The translations under genes were made by a program, and so were the position numbers. A DNA stretch of 64,000 nt. It comes from Nocardia salmonicida NBRC 13393 (GTDB taxonomy: Bacteria > Actinomycetota > Actinomycetes > Mycobacteriales > Mycobacteriaceae). This document shows, one piece after another, positions 30,705 to 40,028 of the stretch. The number at the start of each line of letters is the position of its first letter. Positions within the stretch are counted from its first letter, which is position 1. Location of the stretch: contig NZ_BDBR01000005.1 of assembly GCF_001613085.1 (NCBI RefSeq), positions 346,583 to 410,582 of the forward strand, given 5' to 3'. The notes beneath the pieces were generated by a model. It was not told the origin of the DNA. It was given only the letters and a program-made list of their open reading frames with translations, and did no database searches.

Positions 30705-31157
30705 GTGAAGCAGACACCGCAGCCATCCGCGGACGACATCGTGGTCGACCTGTTGGTCACTGCTGGTCGGCTCACCCGACTGGCCGGGGCGATCAGCAAC
30801 GACGATCTGCCCCGCGCGGTCCTGCGGGCCCTGGCCGTGCTCGACGAGCACGGCGGTCTGCGGGTGAGCGATTTCGCTCGGATCGACAGATGTTCCCAAC
30901 CGGCGGCAACGGCGCTGATCGGTCGACTCGTCACCGACGGATTCGCCACCCGCACCAAGGACCCGCACGATTCCCGGGCAGCGCTCGTCGAGCTCACCCC
31001 GGCCGGCCGGTCCCGACTCACCGAGGCCAGGCGCGCGTTCGCCGCCGCCATGGCACCCGGACTCGCCGATTTCGATCTCGACCGGCTGATCCGTCTCGAC
31101 ACCGACATGAACGACCTGCTGACAGCCCTCCGCTCGGTTGCCCGCGGTCATCAGTGA
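30705..31157 (+). CDS. MarR-family regulator
   Basis: A 150-residue winged-helix regulator: DIVVDLLVTAGRLTRLAGAI dimer helix, then FARIDRCSQPAATALIGRLV recognition helix and the wing RTKDPHDSRAALVELTPAG. Start GTG 30705. The 40 bp upstream (30665-30704) is strikingly A+T-rich and may hold its promoter and operator. It is 16 bp before an MFS gene, the usual regulator-efflux pairing; no KstR motif was seen. Its inducer is unknown. Confidence 0.85.
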   Translation: MKQTPQPSADDIVVDLLVTAGRLTRLAGAISNDDLPRAVLRALAVLDEHGGLRVSDFARIDRCSQPAATALIGRLVTDGFATRTKDPHDSRAALVELTPAGRSRLTEARRAFAAAMAPGLADFDLDRLIRLDTDMNDLLTALRSVARGHQ

Positions 31158-31173
31158 AGCAACAGGAGCGCCA

Positions 31174-32421
31174 GTGAGCATCCCCCAGTTGACTCGCGAC
31201 AACACTGCCGCAGCCACTTCCCCATCCGGCCAGCCCAAGGCTGTCTGGGCCGTCGCCTTCGCCAGCGTGATCGCGTTCATGGGCATCGGCCTCGTCGACC
31301 CCATTCTCAAGCCGATCGGCGAACAGCTGAACGCGACGCCGTCCCAGGTGTCGTTGCTGTTCACCAGCTACATGGCCGTGACCGGTGTCGCCATGCTGGT
31401 CACCGGCGTGATCTCGAGCCGCTTCGGGGCGAAGAAGACGCTGCTGTCCGGGCTGGCGATCATCATCGTGTTCGCCGCGCTGGCCGGCATGTCCGGCAGC
31501 ATCGGCGAGATCATCGGCTTCCGCGCGGGCTGGGGCCTCGGCAACGCCCTGTTCATCGCGACGGCGCTGGCCACCATTGTCGGCGCGGCCACCGGCGGCG
31601 TCGCCAAGGCGATCATCCTCTACGAGGCCGCGCTCGGTATCGGCATCGCGACCGGCCCGCTGCTGGGCGGTGTGCTCGGTGGCATCAGCTGGCGCGGACC
31701 GTTCTTCGGAGTGTCGGTGCTGATGGCCGTCGCCTTCATCGCGATCATCGTGCTGCTGCCCGAGATGCCGAAACCGGCGCATCCGACCTCGATCACCGCG
31801 CCGTTCAAGGCGTTGCGGCACAAGGGATTGCTGACCGTCAGCATCACCGCGCTGCTCTACAACTTCGGGTTCTTCACCCTGCTCGCGTTCACCCCGTTCC
31901 CGCTGGACATGGGCACCTACGCGATCGGCTTCATCTTCTGCGGCTGGGGCATCCTGCTCGCCCTGTCCTCGGTGTTCCTCGCCCCGAAACTGCAGGCGCG
32001 CTTCGGTTCGCTGCCGATGATGGCCCTCTCGCTGGCCCTGTTCGCGATCGATCTGGCCGTGATGGGGATGTTCACCGAGCACAAGATCGTGCTGATCGTC
32101 GGCGTCGTGATCGCCGGTGCGTTCCTCGGCGTGAACAACACACTGATCACCGAGGCCGTGATGATCTCGGCGCCGGTCGAGCGCTCGACCGCGTCGGCGG
32201 CCTACAGCTTCGTGCGATTCGGTGGCGGCGCGGCGGCGCCGTGGGTGGCGGGCAAGCTCGGTGAGCACAATATGTCGCTGCCGTTCTGGCTCGGCGCGGC
32301 CTTCACCGCCGCCGCGGTGGCGGTGCTGTTCCTCGGGCGCGGCGCGCTCGCCCACATCGACGATCACGACCCCGCCCCGCACTCCGTCGAGGAAGCACAG
32401 GCCATCACCGTCGGCGATTGA
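31174..32421 (+). CDS. MFS transporter
   Basis: A 415-residue major facilitator with 12 predicted helices. After TM1 (AVAFASVIAFMGIGLVDPI) the loop 2-3 motif reads SSRFGAKKTLLSG, close to the GxxxDRxGRR consensus of drug-H+ antiporters. Start GTG 31174 behind AACAGGAG; the longer start at 31138 lies in marR. Co-transcribed with marR. Efflux of a toxic small molecule is the default inference; steroid export or uptake is possible because of location. Confidence 0.86.
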   Translation: MSIPQLTRDNTAAATSPSGQPKAVWAVAFASVIAFMGIGLVDPILKPIGEQLNATPSQVSLLFTSYMAVTGVAMLVTGVISSRFGAKKTLLSGLAIIIVFAALAGMSGSIGEIIGFRAGWGLGNALFIATALATIVGAATGGVAKAIILYEAALGIGIATGPLLGGVLGGISWRGPFFGVSVLMAVAFIAIIVLLPEMPKPAHPTSITAPFKALRHKGLLTVSITALLYNFGFFTLLAFTPFPLDMGTYAIGFIFCGWGILLALSSVFLAPKLQARFGSLPMMALSLALFAIDLAVMGMFTEHKIVLIVGVVIAGAFLGVNNTLITEAVMISAPVERSTASAAYSFVRFGGGAAAPWVAGKLGEHNMSLPFWLGAAFTAAAVAVLFLGRGALAHIDDHDPAPHSVEEAQAITVGD

Positions 32422-32441
32422 CCCCTCCCCGCCGGTGCACC

Positions 32442-32480
32442 CGAATCGCCCCTGGTACCACGAGTATCAGGGGCGATTCG
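32442..32480 (+). terminator. Terminator after the MFS gene
   Basis: Perfect 13-bp arms CGAATCGCCCCTG and CAGGGGCGATTCG with a 13-base loop, 20 bp after the stop. Confidence 0.75.
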
Positions 32481-32505
32481 CTGTCTCGGGCGTAGCGTCG
32501 ATGCC

Positions 32506-33255
32506 ATGGCCGAGAACCGACGCGGGCGCGTCAAGGTGGAAACGGGACAGAAGCGGGTGCGGGTCTATCTGCGCGGGAAGCTGGTGGCCGACACCGTGCG
32601 GCCGCTGCTGGTCTGGGAAGTCCCGTATTACCCGACCTACTACGTGCCGCTCACCGACGTGCGCGCCGACCTGGACCCGAACGGGATCACCGAGCACTCC
32701 CCCAGCCGCGGCGACTCGACCGGATACGACGTGGCGGTCGAGGGCCTGCGGGCCGAGGGCGCTGCGCTGCGCTACCTCGACTCACCGCTCACGGAACTGA
32801 AAGACGCTGTGCGACTGGATATCGCCGCCTTCGACTGGTTCGAGGAAGACGAGCAGGTGTTCGTCCATCCCCGCGATCCGTATTCGCGCGTGGACATCCT
32901 CGGCAGCTCGCGACATGTGCGGGTGGAGATCGACGGAGTCACCGTGGCGGACTCGCACTCGCCGCGCATTCTGTTCGAAACCGGTTTGCCCGCACGGTAT
33001 TACCTGCCGCTGACCGATGTCCGGATGGATCTGCTCACCGCGTCCGACACCCACACCAGCTGCCCGTACAAGGGCACCGCGGACTACTGGAATGTCCGGG
33101 TCGGCGACACCGATCACCCGGACGTCGTCTGGATCTATCGCACGCCGCTGCCGGAGAGCCAGAAGGTGGCCGGGTTGGCGTGCTTCTACAACGAGAAGGT
33201 CGACATCTACCTGGACGGTGTGCGACAGGATCGCCCGCACACACCGTTCAGCTGA
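32506..33255 (+). CDS. Tandem DUF427 protein
   Basis: A 249-residue protein with two copies of the DUF427 beta-fold. Each copy has a VRVxxxGxxVAD strand, a PxxLxE/F(T) element, a YYxPLTDVRxDLL segment (YYVPLTDVRADL and YYLPLTDVRMDLL) and a closing W or Y strand. Biochemical function of the family is unknown. Start ATG 32506. Its TGA (33253-33255) is immediately followed by the stop codon of the convergent gene, leaving no intergenic base. Confidence 0.85.
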   Translation: MAENRRGRVKVETGQKRVRVYLRGKLVADTVRPLLVWEVPYYPTYYVPLTDVRADLDPNGITEHSPSRGDSTGYDVAVEGLRAEGAALRYLDSPLTELKDAVRLDIAAFDWFEEDEQVFVHPRDPYSRVDILGSSRHVRVEIDGVTVADSHSPRILFETGLPARYYLPLTDVRMDLLTASDTHTSCPYKGTADYWNVRVGDTDHPDVVWIYRTPLPESQKVAGLACFYNEKVDIYLDGVRQDRPHTPFS

Positions 33256-33636
33256 CTATTCGCCGACCTCGAGGACGCCCTCATCGACCGCCCACTTGAT
33301 CGACTTCTCCAGTGACGGACACGATTCCGGCCGACCCGGCCGCGCACCGTGCGCGGTCAACTGCGCGAAGATCGGGCAGTGCGCGTCGGGCCGGTCGGTC
33401 CACTGCACCGAGGTCTGGTGCGCGCTCGCCTTGCGCACCAGCACCTGCGCCGAACATGTCTGGCACCGCAGTGGCGTCATGCCCGAGTCGAGGTAGTGCT
33501 GTTTGTCGACCACGGTTTGCGCCTGCACTGCGGCCCGTCGCACGGGCTGATCAGCGAAATCGGGTGCCTTGGCCCAGGTCGGAGCGGGCCGCGACGGATC
33601 GCCGGACCTTTGCGGCTCGCCCGACCTGGAACTCAT
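33256..33636 (-). CDS. Small cysteine-containing protein after kshA (Rv3527-like position)
   Basis: A 126-residue protein, not assigned to a characterised family. Cys58 and Cys61 form a CQTC knuckle in TPLRCQTCSAQVLVRK; Cys87 (HCPIF) and Cys106 (ESCPSL) could complete a zinc or iron site. The N-terminal 25 residues are polar and Pro-rich. Start ATG 33636 shares one base with the kshA TGA (TGATG), so it is translationally coupled to the Rieske oxygenase and shares its KstR control. M. tuberculosis has a small unknown gene, Rv3527, in the matching place. An accessory role for KshA is an inference. Confidence 0.75.
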   Translation of the reverse strand: MSSRSGEPQRSGDPSRPAPTWAKAPDFADQPVRRAAVQAQTVVDKQHYLDSGMTPLRCQTCSAQVLVRKASAHQTSVQWTDRPDAHCPIFAQLTAHGARPGRPESCPSLEKSIKWAVDEGVLEVGE

Positions 33637-34811
33637 CACACGCCCGCTTCCTCGGACTCGGCCTTGCGGCGCAGGTTCTCCGCCACCTCGGCCTCCCACG
33701 CCTGATTCGCCTTGGTCGTATCGACCTCGAATTCGAAGCGCTGGGTCATCTTCTCGGTGACGTCGGCGACGTCGACGTAGAACTGGTCGTACCAACGGCG
33801 CAGCTGGTAGACCGGGCCGTCCTCCTCGCAGAGCAGCGGGTTCTCGACCTTGGACTTGTGCTTCCAGATCTCCACGTCCTGCAGGAAGCCGTCGCCGAAG
33901 AACTTGGCCATCGTGTCGGCCAGCTTCTTCGCGGCCTCGTCGGGGAGACCCTTGGGCTTCTCGACGCTCAGGCCCCACTGCAGCACGAACGAATCCTGGC
34001 TGACCGGGTAGTGACAGTTGATCAGCTGGACCTTGATCTCGTACCCGCTGTAGATGTTCACCAGCGGATTGATCATGTAGGACGGTCCGAAGTAGGACGC
34101 CTCCGACTTCAGCAGCGTGTCACCGCCGTGCTTGGCGGCCATGCCGACGTCGGGACGACCCTTGGTCTCCAGGAACTGCGTCGCCACATGCCCTTCGAAG
34201 ACGTTCTTGAAGAACGTCGGGAAGGCGTAGTGGATGTAGAAGAAGTGCGCCATGTCCACGACGTTGTCGATGATCTCGCGGCAGTTGGCGCCCTCGATCA
34301 GCAACGAGTCCCACGTCCAGTCGGTCCAGCCGCTGTTATGGGTCTCGGTCGGATTGCCCTGTTCATCGGTGTACGGACCCTCGATATACGGGATCGTGAC
34401 CTCCGAGGGCGGTTCGTTGCCCTCGTGATCGTGCCAGATGTAGAGCTGGCCGTTGCGCTCGAGCGTGGTCCACTTCCTGGTGCGGGCCAGCGGCGGAACG
34501 CGGCGCGCGTACGGAATCGCGGTGCACTTTCCGCTCGCGCCCCAGCGCCAGTCGTGGAACGGGCAGGCGATGTCGTCGCCCTTCACCGTGCCCATGCTCA
34601 GATCGCCGCCCATATGCCTGCAGTAGGCATCGAGCACGCGGATCTGGTCGTCGGTATCGGTCCACACGACGAGCTTGGTACCGAAGATCTCGACCGCGTG
34701 CGGTTTGCCGTCGCGGAACGTCGCCGCGAGACCGACACAATGCCAGCCGCGTGCGAACCTCGTCGGCGGTGCACCGACGTCGAGTTCCCTCACCTTGGGG
34801 TTGATCGCCAT
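33636..34811 (-). CDS. kshA: 3-ketosteroid 9-alpha-hydroxylase oxygenase KshA
   Basis: A 391-residue Rieske oxygenase that hydroxylates C9 of AD/ADD-type steroids; with KstD this opens ring B. Rieske cluster ligands are Cys64, His66, Cys83 and His86 (YCRHMGG and ACPFHDW). Mononuclear iron site: NVVDMAHFFYIH with Asp186, His189 and His194. Start ATG 34811 behind GAGGAGGG; the frame extends to 35039 but that part crosses two operators. The reductase KshB is not in the window. Divergent from hsaA, with one KstR site near each gene. Confidence 0.94.
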   Translation of the reverse strand: MAINPKVRELDVGAPPTRFARGWHCVGLAATFRDGKPHAVEIFGTKLVVWTDTDDQIRVLDAYCRHMGGDLSMGTVKGDDIACPFHDWRWGASGKCTAIPYARRVPPLARTRKWTTLERNGQLYIWHDHEGNEPPSEVTIPYIEGPYTDEQGNPTETHNSGWTDWTWDSLLIEGANCREIIDNVVDMAHFFYIHYAFPTFFKNVFEGHVATQFLETKGRPDVGMAAKHGGDTLLKSEASYFGPSYMINPLVNIYSGYEIKVQLINCHYPVSQDSFVLQWGLSVEKPKGLPDEAAKKLADTMAKFFGDGFLQDVEIWKHKSKVENPLLCEEDGPVYQLRRWYDQFYVDVADVTEKMTQRFEFEVDTTKANQAWEAEVAENLRRKAESEEAGV

Positions 34812-34831
34812 CCCGAACCCTCCTCGTTCAC

Positions 34832-34845
34832 TAGAACACGTTACA
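34832..34845. promoter_or_regulatory. KstR operator of kshA
   Basis: TAGAACACGTTACA: left half perfect, right half GTTACA with two mismatches. It lies 20 bp before the kshA ATG. Confidence 0.75.
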
Positions 34846-34933
34846 AAACTGAGCCACTTCACGCCAGTTATCCAGCGAACTTCTCTGTTGACTCCTGTTA
34901 TATCCGAGGTAAGGCGATCTTCTCGACAGAAAC

Positions 34934-34947
34934 GAGAACCTGTTCTA
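34934..34947. promoter_or_regulatory. KstR operator of hsaADCB
   Basis: GAGAACCTGTTCTA, one mismatch to TAGAACNNGTTCTA, 58 bp before the hsaA ATG. Confidence 0.85.
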
Positions 34948-35005
34948 ATCTCAGAGACGAATAGAACCGGTTGTCGATCCGACACAGGCAGGAGCGGGCT
35001 CCGAA

Positions 35006-36169
35006 ATGACGCAAGAAGTGACCGAACGGGTCGAGGCACTGCTGCCGACGCTGCGTGAGCGCGCGCAGGAGGCCGAGGACCTGCGCCGCATCCCCGAAGA
35101 ATCCATGAAGGCGCTGCAGGAGACCGGTTTCTTCCGGCTGCTCCAGCCCAAGCAGTGGGGCGGCCACGCCGCCGATCCAGTGGTCTTCTACGACACCGTG
35201 CGCAAGATCGCCAGCGCGTGCGGCTCCACCGGCTGGGTCGCGGGCATCATCGGCGTGCACAACTGGCACCTCGCGCTGTTCGATCAGCAGGCCCAGCAGG
35301 ATGTCTGGGGCGAGGACACCGATGTGCGCATCTCGTCGTCGTACGCGCCGATGGGTGCGGGACAGGCCGTCGACGGTGGCTACATCGTGCGCGGCTCGTG
35401 GGCCTGGTCCTCGGGTTCCGATCACGCCACCTGGGCGGTACTCGGCGGTCCGGTGATCAAGAACGGCAAGCCGGTCGACTTCGGCAGCTTCCTGATCCCG
35501 CGCTCGGACTACCGCATCGATGACGTCTGGAACGTCGTCGGTCTGCGTGGCACCGGCTCCAACACCGTGGTCGTCGAGGATGTCTTCGTCCCGTCGCACC
35601 GCTTCCTGAGCTTCCGCGCGATGAGCGAGGGCCGCGCGCCCGGCCTCGAACAGAACACCGACCCCGTCTTCAAGATGCCGTGGGGCACCATCCACCCCAC
35701 CACCATCTCCACGCCGATCGTCGGCATGGGCTACGGCGCCTACGAGGCGCACGTCGAGCACCAGGGCAAGCGCGTGCGCGCGGCCTTCGCCGGCGAGAAC
35801 GCCAAGGACGATCCGTTCGCCAAGGTGCGCGTCGCCGAGGCGGCCAGCGACATCGACGCCGCGTGGCGTCAGCTCTCGGGCAATGTCGCCGAAGAGTACG
35901 CATTGCTGCTGGCGGGCGAGGAAGTGCCGTTCGATCTGCGCGTGCGCGCCCGTCGCGACCAGGTGCGTTCCACCGGCCGCGTGATCGCCTCGATCGACAA
36001 GCTCTTCGAGTCCTCCGGCGCCACCGCGCTCGCCAACGGCACCCCGCTGCAGCGCTTCTGGCGTGACGCGCATGCCGGACGGGTGCACGCGGCCAACGAT
36101 CCCGAGCGCGCCTACGTCATGTACGGCACGCACGAGTTCGGGCTGCCCGTCACCGACGCCATGGTGTAG
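35006..36169 (+). CDS. hsaA: 3-HSA hydroxylase oxygenase HsaA
   Basis: A 387-residue flavin-dependent monooxygenase with an acyl-CoA-dehydrogenase-like fold; it converts the phenolic 3-HSA to the catechol 3,4-DHSA using reduced flavin from HsaB. Visible are FRLLQPKQWGGHAADPVVFY, ACGSTGWVAGIIGVHNWHLA, RGSWAWSSGSDHATWAVLGG and VGLRGTGSNTVVVEDVFVP. It matches Rv3570c. First gene of hsaA-hsaD-hsaC-hsaB; hsaD follows after three bases. Confidence 0.95.
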   Translation: MTQEVTERVEALLPTLRERAQEAEDLRRIPEESMKALQETGFFRLLQPKQWGGHAADPVVFYDTVRKIASACGSTGWVAGIIGVHNWHLALFDQQAQQDVWGEDTDVRISSSYAPMGAGQAVDGGYIVRGSWAWSSGSDHATWAVLGGPVIKNGKPVDFGSFLIPRSDYRIDDVWNVVGLRGTGSNTVVVEDVFVPSHRFLSFRAMSEGRAPGLEQNTDPVFKMPWGTIHPTTISTPIVGMGYGAYEAHVEHQGKRVRAAFAGENAKDDPFAKVRVAEAASDIDAAWRQLSGNVAEEYALLLAGEEVPFDLRVRARRDQVRSTGRVIASIDKLFESSGATALANGTPLQRFWRDAHAGRVHAANDPERAYVMYGTHEFGLPVTDAMV

Positions 36170-37947
<1,778 letters not shown>

Positions 37948-37965
37948 GAAACGGCGGCGAAGGAC

Positions 37966-38541
37966 ATGACTGAACAGAGACCGGCTATCGACGGCCGGCA
38001 GTTCCGCACTGTGCTGGGACAGTTCTGCACCGGCATCACCGTCATCACCGCGCTCGATCCGGACGGTGCGCCCATCGGGTTCGCCTGCCAGTCCTTCGCC
38101 GCGCTGTCCCTCGACCCGCCCCTTGTGCTGTTCTGCCCCACCAAGGGGTCGCGGTCGTGGGCGGCGATCGAGGCGGCGGGCAGGTTCTGCGTGAACGTGC
38201 TCTCCGAGGAACAGCAGCCCACGTGCGCGCGTTTCGGCTCACGGGAAACCGACAAGTTCGCCGGCGTCGCCTGGCACACCTCCGAACTCGGCGTTCCGGT
38301 GATCGATGATTCGCTGGCCACCATCGAATGCACGGTCGACTCGGTCGTCGACGGCGGCGACCACTACATCGTGATCGGCCGGGTCCACGCGCTCTCGGAA
38401 TCGGCCACCACCGGCGGTCGTCCGCTGCTGTTCTACCGCGGCCAGTACACCGGCATCGAGCCGGACAAGACCACCCCCGCCCCCTGGCGTGCCGACCTGG
38501 ATCACTTCCTCACCACCACCAGCCTCGACACCTGGCTGTGA
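37966..38541 (+). CDS. hsaB: Flavin reductase HsaB
   Basis: A 191-residue NADH:flavin oxidoreductase supplying reduced flavin to HsaA. Family segments: FRTVLGQFCTGITVITA, IGFACQSFAALSLDPPLVLF, RFCVNVLSEEQQ and GRPLLFYRGQYTG. It matches Rv3567c. Start ATG 37966 behind a purine-rich GGCGAAGGA. Last gene of the operon. Confidence 0.94.
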   Translation: MTEQRPAIDGRQFRTVLGQFCTGITVITALDPDGAPIGFACQSFAALSLDPPLVLFCPTKGSRSWAAIEAAGRFCVNVLSEEQQPTCARFGSRETDKFAGVAWHTSELGVPVIDDSLATIECTVDSVVDGGDHYIVIGRVHALSESATTGGRPLLFYRGQYTGIEPDKTTPAPWRADLDHFLTTTSLDTWL

Positions 38542-38546
38542 GCTGA

Positions 38547-38589
38547 ACGGGCGCTGCCGCACACACAACGTGCGGCAGCGCCCGTTTTT
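38547..38589 (+). terminator. Rho-independent terminator of hsaADCB
   Basis: Sixteen-base perfect arms (ACGGGCGCTGCCGCAC and complement) followed by five T residues, six bases after the hsaB stop. Confidence 0.9.
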
Positions 38590-38596
38590 CTGTTTT

Positions 38597-38619
38597 AAGT
38601 GCTCATTCGTTGAGCACTT
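38597..38619. promoter_or_regulatory. Palindromic site upstream of the YdeI-like gene
   Basis: Perfect nine-base inverted repeat AAGTGCTCA-5 nt-TGAGCACTT, ending 19 bp before the ATG at 38639 and distinct from the terminator just before it. It has the size of a dimeric repressor operator; the regulator is unknown. Confidence 0.55.
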
Positions 38620-38638
38620 TGACTCGGATGATGGCTCT

Positions 38639-39016
38639 ATGACCATCGAATACCTCATCTGCACAGACGCGAGCGCTTGGGAAGCGTGGCTGTCGGCCCA
38701 CCACTCGTCCGCCGGTGAGGTCTGGGTGCGGATCGCGAAGAAGGGCGCACCCGAGCCCTCGGTGACGATCAGCGAAACCCTGGACGGCGCACTCTGCTAC
38801 GGCTGGATCGACAGCCATCGCCGCAGCCTCGACGCCCACCACTACCTGCAGCGATACTCGCCGCGTCGAGCACGGAGCCCCTGGTCGCAGGTCAACGTCG
38901 CCAAGGCCGAAGCCCTCATCGCCGCGGGGCGGATGCGGTCGGCCGGGTTCGCGGCCATCGAATCGGCTTGCGCCGACGGCCGCATCGCCCAAGCGATCGC
39001 CGCGCTCGAAAAATAA
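38639..39016 (+). CDS. YdeI/OmpD-associated-like small protein
   Basis: A 125-residue protein of the YdeI type: the N-terminal half includes WEAWLSAHHSSAGEVWVRIA and the signature TLDGALCYGWIDSHRRSLD; the C-terminal half SPRRARSPWSQVNVAKAEAL is the helical end. In other bacteria the family is linked to protection from peptides or general stress, with unclear mechanism. Start ATG 38639; longer frames reach back into hsaB. It is a single gene closed by a convergent terminator. Confidence 0.8.
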   Translation: MTIEYLICTDASAWEAWLSAHHSSAGEVWVRIAKKGAPEPSVTISETLDGALCYGWIDSHRRSLDAHHYLQRYSPRRARSPWSQVNVAKAEALIAAGRMRSAGFAAIESACADGRIAQAIAALEK

Positions 39017-39058
39017 TCACCAGGCACCGGAGTTCTCACGCTCCGGCGACCTGGTGAT
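39016..39058. terminator. Bidirectional terminator between the YdeI-like gene and the MaoC gene
   Basis: Outer arms ATCACCAGG and CCTGGTGAT and inner arms CCGGAG and CTCCGG, centred between two convergent stops. Confidence 0.8.
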
Positions 39059-39070
39059 CAGTGATCCAGA

Positions 39071-39931
39071 TCAGGCGATACGCAAGACGACGTCGCTGAG
39101 GACGGGGGCGTCGTCTCGTTCGACCACGGTGACGACCGCGATCAACTGGTCGCCCTCGCGCCACACCTTGGTGCGCAGGGTCTCGCCCGGGTAGAGCACG
39201 CCGGCGAACTTGGCCCGGAAACCACCGACCCGGCCCGCGTCACTGTCGAGCAGGGCGTCGGTGAGGGCTTTGCAGACGGTGCCGTAGGTGGACAGGCCGT
39301 GCAGGATCGGGGCGGGAAAGCCTGCGCCACGGGCGAATTCGGGATCCGAGTGCAGCGGGTTGCGGTCGCCGGAGAGGCGGTACAGCAGGGCCTGCTGCGG
39401 CAAGGTCGGGGTGAGCAGTTCCGCGTCGGGGGCCCGATCCGGCAGTTCGGTGCGGGTGCTCGGGCCGCGCTCGCCGCCGAAGCCGCCCTCGCCCTTGGCG
39501 AAGATGGAGGACCGCACGGTCCACAGCGGTTCACCGTCGGACCCGGTGACGGTGTGCTCCTGCACGATCACCGCGTTGGCGCCCTTGTCCCAGATCTCGG
39601 CGATCCGGCCGACCGAGACCGCCTTGCCGGTGGCGGGAATCGGCTTGTGCACCTCCACTTCCTGGTGACCGTGCACGACCTTGGCCAGGTCGATCTCGAT
39701 CCCGGGGAAGCTCACTCGCGGCGGCTCGGTTTCACCGAGGGTCGGCGCCACCGTCGCGAACGTCGGCAGCACCTGGGGTGCGCGATCGTCGAGGTAGGCC
39801 AGCTCGGCCGGGTCGGTCGGGCGGGCACCCGCGCCGAGGCCGAGGTGGTAGAGCTGCACGTCGGTGGGTGTCCAACTGAACTCGCGCGTGGGCAGAGTCG
39901 CGCCGAGCGCGGTCGCTAGATCAATAGGCAC
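39071..39931 (-). CDS. Double MaoC-type enoyl-CoA hydratase (Rv3538-like)
   Basis: A 286-residue double hot-dog hydratase of the peroxisomal MFE-2 type. The catalytic hydratase-2 motif is in the C-terminal half: YRLSGDRNPLHSDPEFARGAGF followed by PILHGLSTYG. The N-terminal half (YHLGLGAGARPTDPAELAYL) is the substrate-binding half. It matches Rv3538, next to kstD in M. tuberculosis too. Start GTG 39931 behind AGGAGA. It probably hydrates enoyl-CoA esters of the sterol side chain. Downstream of kstD, with a small ORF between them. Confidence 0.9.
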   Translation of the reverse strand: MPIDLATALGATLPTREFSWTPTDVQLYHLGLGAGARPTDPAELAYLDDRAPQVLPTFATVAPTLGETEPPRVSFPGIEIDLAKVVHGHQEVEVHKPIPATGKAVSVGRIAEIWDKGANAVIVQEHTVTGSDGEPLWTVRSSIFAKGEGGFGGERGPSTRTELPDRAPDAELLTPTLPQQALLYRLSGDRNPLHSDPEFARGAGFPAPILHGLSTYGTVCKALTDALLDSDAGRVGGFRAKFAGVLYPGETLRTKVWREGDQLIAVVTVVERDDAPVLSDVVLRIA

Positions 39932-40028
39932 GGTCTTCTCCTGTGGGTGTTGGCTCGTCCGCCGAACCGGTCGTGGCGACGTCGAGCACTGCGAGGTAGC
40001 CGATGGTGATCGTCGGGCTCACCCTCAT
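39921..40028 (-). CDS. 35-residue micro-ORF repeating the KstD C-terminus
   Basis: A tiny frame coupled on both sides: its ATG (40028) overlaps the kstD stop, and its TGA lies within the first codons of the MaoC gene. Its residues PTITIGYLAVLDVAT closely copy PAITFAYLAVLDIVA near the KstD C-terminus, and the DNA is similar as well. It is either a relic of a tandem duplication of the kstD 3' end or a coupling peptide for the MaoC gene. No ribosome site is obvious beyond coupling to kstD. Confidence 0.5.
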   Translation of the reverse strand: MRVSPTITIGYLAVLDVATTGSADEPTPTGEDRAY

